Translations under genes and position numbers: made by a program
Source: Coprinellus micaceus
Lineage: Eukaryota; Basidiomycota; Agaricomycetes; Agaricales; Psathyrellaceae
Assembly (NCBI GenBank): GCA_951394405.1
Contig: OX596338.1
Span: forward strand, 248,001-312,000
DNA: 64,000 nucleotides
Direction: 5' to 3'
In this document: positions 48,514 through 60,478 of the stretch, in pieces
Layout of the letters: each line of letters starts with the position of its first letter
How positions within the stretch are numbered: the stretch's first letter is position 1
The notes under the pieces: generated by a model
What the model saw: the letters and a program-made list of their open reading frames with translations, nothing else
Told to the model about the DNA's origin: nothing
Databases searched by the model: none

Positions 48514-49720
48514 CTCGTCGTGGAGATGGTAGTACGAGGAGAAGATGTCGATGACACCCAACCGACGAGTGTTATCACAATGCCAGCTTAGTCACCAACC
48601 TTATCTTATCGTTTTTAGAGGACTCCTCCTTGAGGTGGTCTACATGCATTGGTACCTGGTACGCCCCTCGGGGAATGAGTATTGCGGGTATTGTTTCTCG
48701 GTTTTCAAAAAATTCTCTTACTATCTTACACACTCTATAGTCAGTTGCGGGAGGACGGCTGTACCCTTTTCGCGTTTCTACAGAGGGAATGCCTTGACGC
48801 ACTTGTACCTTTTGGTACATTGTGTGGACTAACATACCTTCCATGCCGATCACCTGTTCGGGTCCGATTTTGCTAAGCCCCCTTGTGCGCGCTTAGCCCA
48901 TCGGTTCCTCCCAGGCGGTCGGCGTGCTGTTACACTTAAAAAAGAGGAAGCTGGTTTAAACAGGAGGGCCTACTTAAGTTTAAACCAGCTCAGTTTAAAC
49001 CAGCTCAAACGGGGCACATGTGAGGCGCCTGACGTGGCTGCCAGTGGTACGACGGGGAGCGGCGGACGGGCGCTTATCGGAACTGCGCCGCCGCGCATCG
49101 TTTGCAAAAATATATCAATTCAACTAGGGCCTGATCCCAGTTCCGGTTTAGACTCACCCATTTTCTCACTTGTACCCACTTTCTAGCTTCACCCTCTCTC
49201 TATCCTGCACAGTCCCCACTTACAACGCTCCCACAGATCTCAAGTTTTTTGTCTCCCACCCACGCACCCGACCTACTTGGATCCAGCTGAGCCGGATGTT
49301 CAGAGTTGTTTTATTCATTTCTCCTCCATGTACCGTCCCACGCGCTCAGGTCTTCAACTTGTGAGTATTTAATATGACCTCGGTCACTAGGCACTCCAAA
49401 ACTAGCCCTCGAGAACGCATTGTTCAGATTGTGTTGTGTTTAGGCGCCCAACTGAGCTGACGTCACCGTGAGATCCCGACTCTCCGACGAGCTGGCAAAC
49501 CCGACCCCCGACGCCCGCCCCCCACCCTTCGAAGCTGGGATCTAGCCCGAGCGGCAAGTGCTGATTCAGTTTCTAAGTATCAGGTTCGCAGAAAAGGTTC
49601 GTGGTCAAGAGCTTGAGATTGACGAGCGGTTACTTCACGCCTGACTCCGATCTCACCATCATCGAGATCAGATCTCGGTTTTGTTTCCCCCATCCATAAG
49701 TATCCATTTTGGTATCAACC
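48514..49720. promoter_or_regulatory. Divergent BTB/COG6 intergenic region
   Basis: No gene. Three copies of the 12-mer GTTTAAACCAGC, which contains the 8-bp palindrome GTTTAAAC, lie at 48950-48961 (inverted), 48978-48989 and 48993-49004. A copy of GGGCGCTTA lies at 49068-49076. These are candidate binding sites for a shared regulator; there is no functional evidence. Confidence 0.45.
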
Positions 49721-52567
49721 ATGACCTCGACACCGACCACTTCCAATACCTCGAAGAACCCCATCTCCCTCCGGCTCTACAAAGTCCTAAGCACGAACTT
49801 TGAAGACCAGGCCACGCGCGAGGCGCTCGACACGCTCTCTTCTCTCTACGGCTCAGGTTCTTCCTCCTTGACCTCACCCACAAGTGCCACGGTAGAGGGT
49901 GCAGGCAATGCAGGTGAACATGCAATGAAGGCACGGAGGAGTCTGAGAAGGGATATGGAGAATAAGTTGGCAGAGAGTAGCCATTCGTTTGTGGTTGCTC
50001 TGGGGGAGGTTGACGAAGTATGTTCTTACGTTGCGGTTGGATTGGATGGGTCTAATGAACAGCGAGTAGAAACTGTCCCTGCTGCAGGCTCACATCGCAG
50101 CGATGCACACAGCATGCGAAGAGGCCGAGAACCAACTCAAATCAACGAACGACGCATCGAAGACCGTCCTCGAACGCGCCGGAACCCTTCGAGATGAAAG
50201 GTATTAGATCAAACTTGGGTTGCTAACGAGTGGTGAACTTACCGCAGCCAGGCAGGAAGTCGAAGACAAGAAATCCATAATCAATCTCCTCCTCTCAAGG
50301 TTCACGCTTTCAGATGACGAAACCGAGTCCATAACATCTCGAGACGTCCCCATCGGCGCCGCATTCTTCCAGGCCATGGACAAGACCGAGCGGATTAGGG
50401 ACGACTGCCGCGTCCTTATGACGGGGGAGGAGGGTCCCACCCGAGCTGGGTGCGTTCATCCTTTATCCTTTGATTCTACTGGATAAGAGAGCACGATCGC
50501 TGATGAGGATATATATGGCAGACTCGATATCATGTCCTCGACGTCGACACACCTCGAGCAGGGATATGACAAGATCCTGCGTTTCCTATCCAACGAATTC
50601 CGACAAACAGGGAAAGACTACTCCATGGAAGTCACACCCCTAATGCGCGAATCCGTCGTGCGTCTCAAGAAACGACCCGAGCTCCTAACGTGCGTTCTCT
50701 TCACCCACTGAGTATATCCACCTGCTCTAACGTCCCCTTCCTCCGCCCAGCGAAACCCTAACCATCCTCTCCTCAGCCCGCCAACAATCTCTCCTCACCT
50801 CCTTCCTCACTGCCCTCACGCGGGGCGGCCCCAGCGGCCTCCCCCGGCCCATCGAGCTGCACGCACACGACCCCCTGCGGTACGTCGGCGACATGCTCGC
50901 GTGGGTGCACCAGGCTATCGCGGCCGAGCGCGAGTTTCTCGAAGGGTTGTTTGGAGTGGGGTCCGAGGGTACTGGGCGGAGGAGGATGGTGGGTAGTGTG
51001 CGGGACTTTAGTAGGAGGGAGGGTGGGGAAATGGAGGAGGGAGAGGAGGAAGAGGAGTGGATTCGGGAACTTATGGATCTGGGGGTGGGGAAGCTTTGTG
51101 TGCCGTTGAAGGTGAGTGGGCTTTGGTTTAGGATGAAGTGGTGTTGATGAAGAGTGCACATAGAATCGGGTGTTACAGACGGTACGGAGTCAGGAGAGTA
51201 GCATCGTGAGCTACAAGATCGCGAACCTGCTCCAATTCTACCTCACCACGATGGGACGGACAGTCGGGCCCGACGCCCTCCTCACCACAACCCTGAAAGA
51301 GTGCGTTTTCTATCTCCCTCTTCCCATAGCTACCCCAGCCATTCAATTGAACCCACCCATCTACGAATAGAATCACCGAAGCCTCCTACATGGTTTTTTC
51401 TACCTCCATCGAAGCCCAAAGCCGCGGACTCACCCAAGTCCCGCTCGACCTCGACGACACATCGCTCACCCCGCCGCTCTTCATCCTCGACCACGCGCAG
51501 GTCCTCAAAGAGGTCATGTCCGTGTACCACTCTTCCGTCATGGACGATGAGGAGATGGTATCTAGGCGGGGGCGGGCCATGAGTGGAGAGCACGATGATA
51601 AAGAGGAGGAGGACGATGGGCTGAACGTGAGTGTGAAGCTGCCGTTTCAGAGGGTACTGGACTTGGCGATCGATCCGGTTGTGGAAAGTGTAGTGAGGAG
51701 GGGGGAGGAGAAGGCGAGGGTGCGGCCGAGGTGGGATGGGAAGGTGTATGTTATCAATTGCCTAACGTATATTTTGGTGAGGCTGTTCTGTATGTCTACA
51801 ATTCATGGAACTAGTGGGGCTAACGGTGTTTGCAGAGCATCCTCGAGCCTTTCTCGTCCTTCACCTCCCCAAAGCAAGAAGGGATCAAAATGGTTCTCAA
51901 AGAACGAGCGGCGGAGCTCATCGACGAACACGTACGTTCTCCCTTCCCCCTCACCCTCACCCAAAATCAGACTCTAACCCACATCCAGTTCACAAACCTC
52001 CTCCGCGAATCCGGCCTCCTCGACGTCTACACCACCATGCTCAACCCACCCACCACCGAGCCCCTCTCGCGCTTCCCCCAAACATCTGCCCCCTCAATCC
52101 GGCGCGCCCTCCACACATTCTCTCTATTCCTCGAATCTTCGTCAAGCATCATCTCGTCTCCGCGCCTCTCGTACCTCACGTCGGCGTCGACGTCTTACCT
52201 CAGCCCCAGCCCTTCGGATTTATCGCCGTTGCCTCGAAACGATGAGGACCCCTCAGAGTCCCTCGCACACTACATCCACAAGAAAGGCCTGGGAAAACTG
52301 ACGAAGGCCTACGAAGCGATCTGTGCGAACGTGAGGAAGGGGGCGAGTGGGTACGAGGCGGGGGAGACGCTTGTGGGGAGTGAGAGGCCGTTTGGGAGGG
52401 GGGATTTGGTTAGGGCCGTTTTTGGTATTCGGGAAGATGAGGAGGAGGGGAGCGGGGAGAGTGGAAGTGAGGAGGAGGAGGATAGTGAGGAGGATAGCGG
52501 GAGTGAGGAAGATGAAAGTGAGGAAGAGAGCGAAGAGGGAGGTAACGCTTCGGTGAAGCCTCGTTAA
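49721..52567 (+). CDS. COG6: Conserved oligomeric Golgi complex subunit 6
   Basis: Seen: exon 1 (49721-50017) starts [20 protein letters not shown] and carries the diagnostic [20 protein letters not shown] and LDTLSSLY; exon 2 (50070-50200) gives [20 protein letters not shown]. Further exons give [53 protein letters not shown] and [19 protein letters not shown]. The last give [12 protein letters not shown] and [14 protein letters not shown], with an acidic Glu/Ser tail ([20 protein letters not shown]) ending at 52567. About nine short introns are inferred. Known: COG6 belongs to lobe B of the COG tethering complex, which captures intra-Golgi retrograde vesicles. The long acidic tail appears to be an addition to the family core. 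ATG 49721 is chosen because the frame upstream lacks another ATG. Confidence 0.92.
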
Positions 52568-53225
52568 GCGGGGCGACGAGAGGATCTAGATCAAAGCGGG
52601 ACGACAGTGTCGGCTGATCCGCCTCTGTGGGCGCTTTGAACCGTTCGTGCCAAGTTCATGCCCAATTCATATATACCAAGTTCACATCCCAAATTTGGTT
52701 ATCTGCTGGCCAGGCAATGGGGCAGTTACCTCGGTACCCAGTTTCAAGTCGGTTTCAAGGCGCGGTTGTTACACCCGGCCCTGCCTCTCTGTCTCGGTTA
52801 TTCGTCCTATATTGTATCTACTAACTGACACAACGGGTCCACTTTCATCGGAGCTTGGCATCATGGGACGCTACAGGTGGAACCACCCGGCGCTCATCAT
52901 CCACTTAGGCGACGGTCTGCCGTTTCATGATCATAGCGCCTTATAGGCGCCCCCGACTCGCCAGCATACTAAGCGGATCCAAGGACATGTTCTGGCTGAG
53001 ATTGGTCGACCCAAGAACTTCTTCCAGCTGAAATTCTGCGAGGGCGCTTGATGCGACTGATGCTTCCCCCACAGATCCATGGTGTCATGCGCATTGGCAT
53101 CCATGCCGGCGGCGGTGGACAACTAGGTCGCCGCGCTCGGTGTACTCGGTGTATGCTCAAAGGCGTATAAAACGGTGTAAAAATGTAGAAAACTCAACCA
53201 AGCCACGCACCCAACCAGATTGACG
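52568..53225. other. Intergenic between COG6 and the small secreted protein
   Basis: No gene. The near-repeat GTTCATGCCCAATTCATA / GTTCACATCCCAAATTTGG at about 52655-52698 is weak. Nothing else stands out. Confidence 0.45.
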
Positions 53226-53889
53226 ATGTCAAACACCTCCACCGGCTCAAAGCTCTGGATCCTTTCTTTCCTTTTGGCCACATTCATTTCCCAGGCGTTC
53301 GCCTACTCACACTCTGATTATGAATCGACTCTGGAGGTACGCAATGGGTAGCTGGAGTCAGTTCTGCTTTGTTCAAACGCTAACCTTTGGTGTATCAGCG
53401 TCGGGCAGAAGCGCTTGAAGCGCGTGCCGACCAGCTACAGGAACTAGCTGATGCCTATCGACGGGCCTTGGGAATGGGCCTTGACGACGAGCTTGAGCTG
53501 TAAGTGGTTTTAAATATCACCCCTCGCCCCCACTCGCTAACACGCAGTCGTTCAATGCATAGGAGCGAACGCGGCCTTTTCAGCAAGAAGACCAAACTCG
53601 AATTCTCCTTCACCAAAGACATACCCGACAACTGGAAGCCCAAGATTTCCAAGAAAATCCAGAAAGCCTATAACGATCACGCCCAGCTGTCGAAGTACAC
53701 CAAGGTCGAAGTCTCGTGAGTCTCTCTCGTCTCAGAACGCTCGGGGAGAGGTACAGGCTGAACTGACTGAATGGATGCAGAGGAGGGAAGCGCTCACCGG
53801 ATAGTATCATCGTCTCGGGAAGGTATTACAACGGTGACAAGCCTACGGTCACGAGCCCCTCTGTTACATACAACGTCATTTGGAACTAG
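53226..53889 (+). CDS. Small secreted protein with coiled-coil segment, unknown function
   Basis: Seen: exons 53226-53336, 53399-53499, 53563-53715 and 53781-53889 close in frame to 157 aa. A signal peptide (SKLWILSFLLATFISQAFA) is followed by YSHSDYESTLE, an Ala/Glu/Arg heptad-type helix (RRAEALEARADQLQELADAY), a Lys-rich middle (KKTKLEFSFTKDIPDNW, PKISKKIQKAY) and a beta-rich end (SIIVSGRYYNGDKPTVTSPS). The mature protein has a single Cys or none, so it is not a cysteine-rich effector type. I do not recognise the family. Inference: extracellular or wall-associated; the three well-formed introns and intact frame argue for a real gene. Confidence 0.75.
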
Positions 53890-54408
53890 TTGAGTAGTGC
53901 CTGTAGAGATAACTGCGTGGGCTGGTACCGCGCGAGGACGATCGCCTATGAGAGGTAATCGACGAGGTTGAATACGCATCCTTCGCCATTCCACCTCCAA
54001 TAAATGAATCGTCCCGAGAAGCGGCACACCGTCGCAATTTTGTCGGGTCCAAGTCGGACGAACTTGACTGGGCCTTGGCCCTGCCACCGCTGCCAGCGCC
54101 TGAGCTATCTCCATGAGATGAAACTGCAGGTGAGGATAGGTACAGGCGGAATGGGCGCCTATAGTTAGCCCTGCTTATATGCAATGCTGTTCACAAACAA
54201 GCGCTTACAGCGCGGCACTACCACCACCTGGAATCTGGTTCACGAGACGACGTGCCATGAATCCCAAAATGGAATGTGGACCAAACAATGGCCAACGACC
54301 AAATCGGCCATTTCACTTTCAGATCATTTCTCCTTCCTTCCCCACCACCACCACCGCCACTACATACACCCTGCATACACCTCCGAAACCAGAGGTTTCT
54401 TCTTTGTC
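53890..54408. other. Intergenic before the SWIM-RING gene
   Basis: No gene. A variant GGGCGCCTATAG lies at about 54154, some 250 bp before the start codon of the SWIM-RING gene. An ACCACCACCACCGCC run lies at about 54340-54357. Confidence 0.45.
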
Positions 54409-55778
54409 ATGGTTCTCAAACGCAAACGCGGTAGCGAATGGGTTACGGTCAACCCAAGTTCCTCACAGGCTGGACCGTCTTCAAGTCCTGAGGAGGAACT
54501 TCCAACTCCAACTGCGAAGCGTACCAGGAGGGCATTGCCAATTGGGTGGGTAGATGAAGCCTTAGAATCGGATCAAGAGCCTGTCCCTGTCAAGTCAACG
54601 GCGAGGAAAGCCACAGGAAAGGTAGCAGCAACGAAGAATGTGGAACCGACGGTCATGGCGCCCCCGCCGTTTTTGTACGGCGAGCCAGGGCCTTCGTCTC
54701 TCGCTGCTGCCCCGACACAGTCCCAGAAGGCAGCTCCTGCGAAGCGTGGAAGGAAGAAGAAGGATCCAAACGAACCTGTAGTCGAGAAGAGGCTGGCAAG
54801 AGTCAAGAGCCATTGCCCGCAGAATATCATGGATAGGTTGGAGAGGGTTCGGACTCAGACGTGCGTTACTACTCGATAGCAATGTTCTAATTTACTGACA
54901 CGCCTCGTAGATTCTTTATGGTAGATCGAAGGCGAAACGGTGGTGAGCTCAGGGAAGAGTTCAGCGTGCTGGGCTCCACTGGGAACATCTACACCGTCGC
55001 GGTTGATAAGCTCCCTTCGTGCGATTGTGCGTAGTTCTCGTTGCTCACCTTTTACCGTATTTACGAATTCCACACAGGCCCCGACCATCGCAAAGGCAAC
55101 CACTGCAAACACATCCTCTTCATCATGACCAAAGTCCTCCAAGTCCCCACTTCCTCCAACCTGTGGTACCAAAAAGCCCTGCTCACCACCGAACTCCAAG
55201 AAATCTTCAACGACGCCCCAGCGGCTCCGAACGCCGTCACCAATAGGCGTGTGCAAGAAGCGTATGCGCTCGCGACGGGGAAAGCCAATGCTGGACCCGC
55301 TGCGGCCCCAACGAAGGGACGACGAATGCCGCAGGAAGAAGATGACTGCCCGATCTGTTATGAGAGCATGCACAAGATTCCGGAGGCGAAGTTGAGTTTC
55401 TGCGAAGAGTGTGGAAACGCGTTGCACAACGCGTGCTTCGCGCAGTGTACGTTTTTTTTTTGCTTGCTCTGAGGTCTGTTGCTAAGATTATCACTTCAGG
55501 GAAGCAAAGCAACCAGAGGTCGGGCAAGGAGCTTACGTGCGTGTACTGCAGGTCGAAGTGGTTCACGGCGAGCGCGGCGTCGGGGTCGGGTCCTGTTAAG
55601 GCTGGGGGATACCTGAATTTGGCGGGTGCGGCTGGGATCAGTCCGCAGCGGGATACAAGTTCGTGTGCGTGCCGGGGTCATTCTTTGGGTGTGTGGAGGG
55701 GTACTGACTTTTCCCTCAGATTACCAGGGTCCTCGACGAGGGTTCCGAGGAGGGTACATATACGACGATGACGATTAG
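54409..55778 (+). CDS. SWIM and RING zinc-finger protein
   Basis: Seen: exons 54409-54860, 54911-55026, 55078-55446, 55500-55658 and 55720-55778 close in frame to 384 aa. Order: a basic, Ser/Pro-rich N-terminus with AKRGRKKKDP (AT-hook or NLS-like). The SWIM finger follows: SCDC, then GNHCKHILFIM (CxCx-n-CxH). A RING-type finger comes next: DCPICYESM, then FCEECGNALHNACFAQW, then CVYCRSKW. The tail is Arg/Gly-rich (RRGFRGGYIYDDDD). Known: SWIM plus RING proteins such as ZSWIM2 act as E3 ubiquitin ligases; mushrooms carry many uncharacterised relatives. Inference: nuclear E3 ligase or DNA-associated adaptor. The intron after the C of the SWIM CxC is placed at GTGCGT. Confidence 0.9.
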
Positions 55779-56641
55779 CGCACTCCACGTTCGTCTCGAA
55801 TACTCTCCCAAGTCTGTTGTAACTGACGTCCTTTCAGATTCCCTTTCCATATTTTGATTTTCTTGCCTCCTCTTCGGAAGAGAGGGCGGAGAACGACGCT
55901 GCGGTGGTGTCGTTTAGCAACTACAACCATGGCGTCGACCCGAGCAATCCACCGCAGGTCCGACGGACCGACACCAAAGTCCGACAGCAATATCCACCTC
56001 CATCTCCCCTCTACCTGCCCCCACGCCAAGACGTACTCCCATCTCAGATATTTTTGTCGTCTGGCATCTTGTATTCGATCTTCACGCATCTGTTAACACC
56101 ATTTTCTCGCTCCCATCTATTGAGGGGATAGCATTTTGTGGAGCTCCATTCTGCATGCTCCAGCGTAGTCCGGCCCCGACCCCATTATCGATATGAGTCG
56201 AATCGCGTCGATTTCCAGCTGACGAAGGGCCGCTTCGTCCGCCTGTCAGGATGGGCGCTTAATATTTTTGCGATCATCCTCTTACCGCAAAGGTGAGATA
56301 AAGGGCGCTTTATTGTCACACTATCACACCTACGCAAAACTCGTCTCTTCCATATCTTCACATCCTGTGCAGCAGTGTGCTCAACCTGTGCTTTGACTTT
56401 TGAGGCGATGTCATTCGGATGTTTGATGCCCGGCTAGTACCCCCGTTAAGCGCGAGGCAGTGAGGCGTTGGGAGCTTTCTGCCTTGCCATCTACTTATAC
56501 AGCTTTCAAGCTTTCCACCACATTCCCCTCTTCCCACTCATTCGTTTACCAAGCCAAGTCAATATTGCATTCATTATACCGCAATGGAGAGCGCGGTCAT
56601 AGACCCAGAGTACGTGTGATTTCAGTGACGAGGACGTACAT
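55779..56641. other. Intergenic between SWIM-RING and C2 protein genes
   Basis: No gene is called. A + frame at about 55842-56131 is open and Pro/Ser-rich but lacks a plausible start. A GGGCGCTTA motif (56253-56261) and a near copy GGGCGCTTTA (about 56304) lie about 330-390 bp before the C2 protein's start. An alternative first exon with ATG at 56584 is possible. Confidence 0.45.
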
Positions 56642-58864
56642 ATGGAAACTGGCGCTCATTCCCTGCTTTTAGAGCCTGGGACCTCACTGGTACGCAACGA
56701 GGATCGTATCCACGAAGCGAATAGGCGCTTAGGCAGCGTTACAGTCGTTCGCGCCCAAGGGCTGCGGCTCATGCGACCAGAGAAGGCGTGGCGCCCCATC
56801 GTCACTGTCGAAATCGACAAGCACAATCACCACGAGACTGTGCTCGGTGTGGATGGGCAGAACCCCAACCTCAAACAGTTTTTTAAATTGTAGGTACTCG
56901 CTCTCTGCCCTGGCAGCCGTTTATCAACTGACGAGTAGGCCACTGCGTAGTTACGATGTCCAGTCGGCATCGACGCTCGAGATGAAGGTGTGGTACCGGT
57001 CACAGAGCAAGAAGAAGAGTAAGAAACGGGTGCTGGTTGCGTCTGCCACGCACTCGCTTGGAGACCTGCTGAAGAGGGTCGAATTCGAGGGCACTGGGAA
57101 ACCTGATAAGGGTGAGTCTCCCGCTGGCATTCGTCCCTGGGCCGCGTGACAGCCATCGCGCTCGTGGAACTTCATGGTTGCTAACCGTCCCTTCGCCAGG
57201 CAATTTCTTGGATGTCCGGCTGTCGTGTCAACTCCCCTCAAAACGCGCATCATCGTCAAGCAAGGGGAAGCCCCAGAACGGGGCCTCGCTTACGATCAAG
57301 CTCACCCCGCCTCGTGCCCACAGCGGGCGCGCGCAGTCAGTTGAGTTCGATCAACGGTCGGTGAGAGAGGAGGTGGGGTATTCATCGGAAGGGAGTTCGA
57401 GTTCGTGTGCGTCTTCCTATCCTCTTGACCCTGGACGGTGCTTACTGGCCATTCCATGCAGCTTCATCACACCCTGCGCCCTCAATATCCTCATCGTCCC
57501 ATCTTTCTGCATCCGAGTCCAAAACCCTCATCGACGTCCAGCCTCCCTCCCCCACACAGTCCGAACCGAGATCAATACCTTCGCCTCCTGGCCTCCGACG
57601 GCGGAAGAGGCGCAAGCAGATCAAAGGGTTCTTCTCGGACGACGACGTTATCTCGTGTACTGCCAGTGAGGCCGAGTCGGATTCGTCCTCAAATTCGGGG
57701 TCAGCGTCGGTTTCGGGGTCGTTCAACTCCTCCACATCGTTCTTCGGGAACGCATCATCTAGAGGGCACCTCCCACTTGAGGATATGTCCTTCGAGTCAT
57801 TTGACGATATCAACGATATCATGGTGTCTAATTCACCGACGATCATCTCACTTGTGCCGAAGGCGTCTATCGAGGCAGGGAAGACAACGAAGACCAAAAC
57901 GACGACCACGACGACCACGACGGAGACTACGGCCAACGAGCGAATGTCTATCCGTAGCTGGATAGCTGGTTCCCTCCTCCCTCAACACGTTCTCGCCCAT
58001 AAACCCCTCAATGCTTCCTCCGACTCTCTCAGCAAAGAAGAAGTTCCGCCATACACCGAAACCGACATCGCCACCGTCGGCGCTGGGGGTTCGACATCCG
58101 TTGTTCCCAACTCTCCCGTTGAGCCTGAAGTCAAGGTCCCAACGAAGAATGCCTGGTGGGAGCAGTTCCTTGGTAACTTCACCTTCTACCTCGACCTCCG
58201 CGAAGCCCAGGTGGACTCTCAATTCGAAGTCGTCCTCCAAAACCTCCGAATGGAGTGGACGTTCATGGGTGGATTCCTTGCCGCCCTGGGCGCCGTCGAC
58301 GTTGCTATCCTCGCTATCAACGGCAACGACGCTGTCATCCACCTCGGCCCCCTCTCCCTCCGCGCCATCGCCCTCTCCTGCACTTTCACCGGGCTAGGTA
58401 TCACGACCCTGGCCTACTTCCTCCTCCGGTACTCGCTCTCCCCGCCGCACCTCTTCCGCGTGCGGGCACAGGACGTGTATGGGAGCTATATATTCTTTGC
58501 GCTGTCTGCGAGGGTGCCGACCCTTTGTATGGTGGCGAGTGCCATGACGCTCCTTGCATTCTTGACGGTGGTAGCATTTGAGGTGTGGCCTGTGGGGGTG
58601 GTTGTGGGGTGCTTCCTGGTGGGGGTGTTGATGAGCTTGCAGTTCTTGGTCTATGGGTGCCATATGTTTGTGAGAGGTGTGATTGGGGCTGTGAGAGGCA
58701 CGGCAGGGTTGGTGAGGAAAGTGGTTCTCAGGACTGCAGCAGAGGCGTCTGGGAATGGGGCGCCACAACCGAGTGGTGGGGGTCGGTCTGAGGGTGCCTC
58801 AAGGCTGAGGGCTAAGCTGGCAAAAATGAAGACCACAAAACCGACGGCGGGAACGTCAGTTTGA
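56642..58864 (+). CDS. C2-domain protein with C-terminal transmembrane helices
   Basis: Seen: exons 56642-56889, 56951-57111, 57200-57406 and 57462-58864 close in frame to 672 aa. Residues about 30-150 resemble a C2 beta-sandwich (LGSVTVVRAQGLRLMR, WRPIVTVEIDKH, STLEMKVWYRS, HSLGDLL, NFLDVRLSCQL). A long acidic/Ser disordered linker with a TTTTTTTT tract follows. The C-terminal third holds about four hydrophobic helices (MGGFLAALGAVDVAILAI, GPLSLRAIALSCTFTGLGIT, VPTLCMVASAMTLLAFLTVV, VGVVVGCFLVGVLMSL) and ends in a basic tail. Known: C2 domains bind phospholipids or partners, often with Ca2+. Inference: a membrane protein of the ER or contact-site type; the exact family is not recognised. Canonical Ca2+-binding Asp residues are not evident. 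The start codon is uncertain. Confidence 0.75.
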
Positions 58865-59051
58865 GTGCGCGCGCTCGAAGGAGGGTCGGTGAGGAGGACG
58901 GTCTAGATACCATTGTACGATGATGTACGAATATGTGATACCACCCAAAAAATGTGATAATGTTAAACATGTACAACAAGCCTTCCTGAGGTCCATATAC
59001 CAGCATTAAGTATTCAGCACCAATAGACAATGGTGCTACATGAGGATTGTG

Positions 59052-60478
59052 TCAACGATACGCAGGAGGCTGGCCAAACTGCTCCTGGGGGCTACCAGCA
59101 TCGCTCGCTTCAGCAACTCCAGACGACCATGTCCGTATTGTTCCAGCTTCAGATGCAAAGTTCTCCCGGAACCTCCCATCGGGGCCAGGACCACCCGATG
59201 CGTATGCTGGTGCCACGTCGGTGACTACCGTATGTCCTGCCTCCGAGTATCCAGCGTACATGTCTGAGGTAACGTCAGAAGAGGACATGGGGCGACCATG
59301 GGGGTCTATTTGAGCACGCCCTTGTGCGAGGAGGGTTGCTTTGGATGTGAGTCCTACTGGAGCTTGTGAGCTTTGGCTGGGAACCGCGGGGTCGACGAAA
59401 GGGCCAATAGGGGATTGGGGCATCTGCTCGTCTATGGTGTCGAGTTGAGTAACACGATGGGATTGAACGGGCTGTGGGCCACTCACTGGTTGACGAGACA
59501 CCTTTCCCTTCGGCGAAGCCATATTCGACTATCTCCCTCCGTCGGATTCGCTTGCGGCGGACAACAATGAAGAGAATGAGGTATAGAGCCAAGAAGGCGA
59601 GGGATCCTATCACTCCTCCAACGATAGCTCCTACTGGCACGGTCTTGGAAGCTCCGGAGGACGTTTGGGCAGCTGTGCTGGACGATCCATCCCCGACAGT
59701 CGCCCCGCCGCTGGATGCATCTGTGACGCTAGCTGCTGGAAGGTACTGTGTCTGGGTGATGGTCTGCCCATCCGATGCGATGAATACGGTCGTTATGGGT
59801 AGGGATGAGGGAGAAGATGAAGATGAAGGCGAAGGCGAAGGCGAGGTGGAGGTGGTGGTGGGGGATGTTTGCATCCCAGGAGCGAGATTGGCAGGGCCAA
59901 TGGTAGTCGAAGAGGTTCCAGTAACGACCTCGACATGGGACGAAGTGGATGTTTGCGTGACGATAGCAACCCGGGTGCTGGTGGTGGTGCTGACTACTGG
60001 GACAATATTGACTCGGGAAGTGGTGGGAGTGGCGGATTGTTGAGGAGCCGAGGGAACGTACTCAATACGGTCGAGGCGAAAGTCCATGTCCTCCTCGGCC
60101 AAATAAGTCATTGTCACAGTGTGCTGCCCGTCGGACAGGGCTCCAGACTCCCACCACATAACGTTGGATATCTTGCGGTCTCCGCTTGTATGGTACTTGG
60201 ACACCGGTCGCCCACCGTCGATGCTGAAGTCCACTCGAACTGTCTCCCCATCTCCGTCGGGGATGTCGCCATAGACGAAGACGGAGGTACCTGATGAGGA
60301 GCACAGGACGGAGCAATGAGCGCTCGAAAGACTGGACGGACTTGAGAGAAGACGTACCCTTGAATGTAAATTTAGCTTGGGAGCCGTAGTCCCATGCACT
60401 GTGCGCGACAGAGTTCTCCTCCCACCACCCAGTGTACTTAATGAGGGAGCTCCTGTCATCGACGGAAACCCTGGACAT
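59052..60478 (-). CDS. SKG6-like single-pass surface protein with PPAY tail (copy 1)
   Basis: Seen: exons 60358-60478, 59487-60290 and 59052-59431 close in frame to 434 aa. It starts with no classical signal peptide: MSRVSVDDRSSLIKYTGWWE. A beta-rich ectodomain follows with FVYGDIPDGDGETVRVDFSI and MWWESGALSDGQHTVTMTYL. Then come a Ser/Thr-rich, probably O-glycosylated stalk, a transmembrane helix with GxxxG spacing (VGAIVGGVIGSLAFLALYLI), an RRKRIRRR stop-transfer and a cytosolic tail ending QPPAYR. Known: Agaricomycetes encode large families of such galactose-binding-like/SKG6-like proteins without known function; PPxY binds WW domains, for example of Rsp5/Nedd4 ligases. The adjacent gene at 61042-62105 is a paralogue. 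Confidence 0.85.

Noticed and set aside
50727..51161. 144-aa and 128-aa ORFs antisense to COG6
   Set aside because: They lie opposite COG6 exons that match the family; composition is Ser/Pro-rich shadow.
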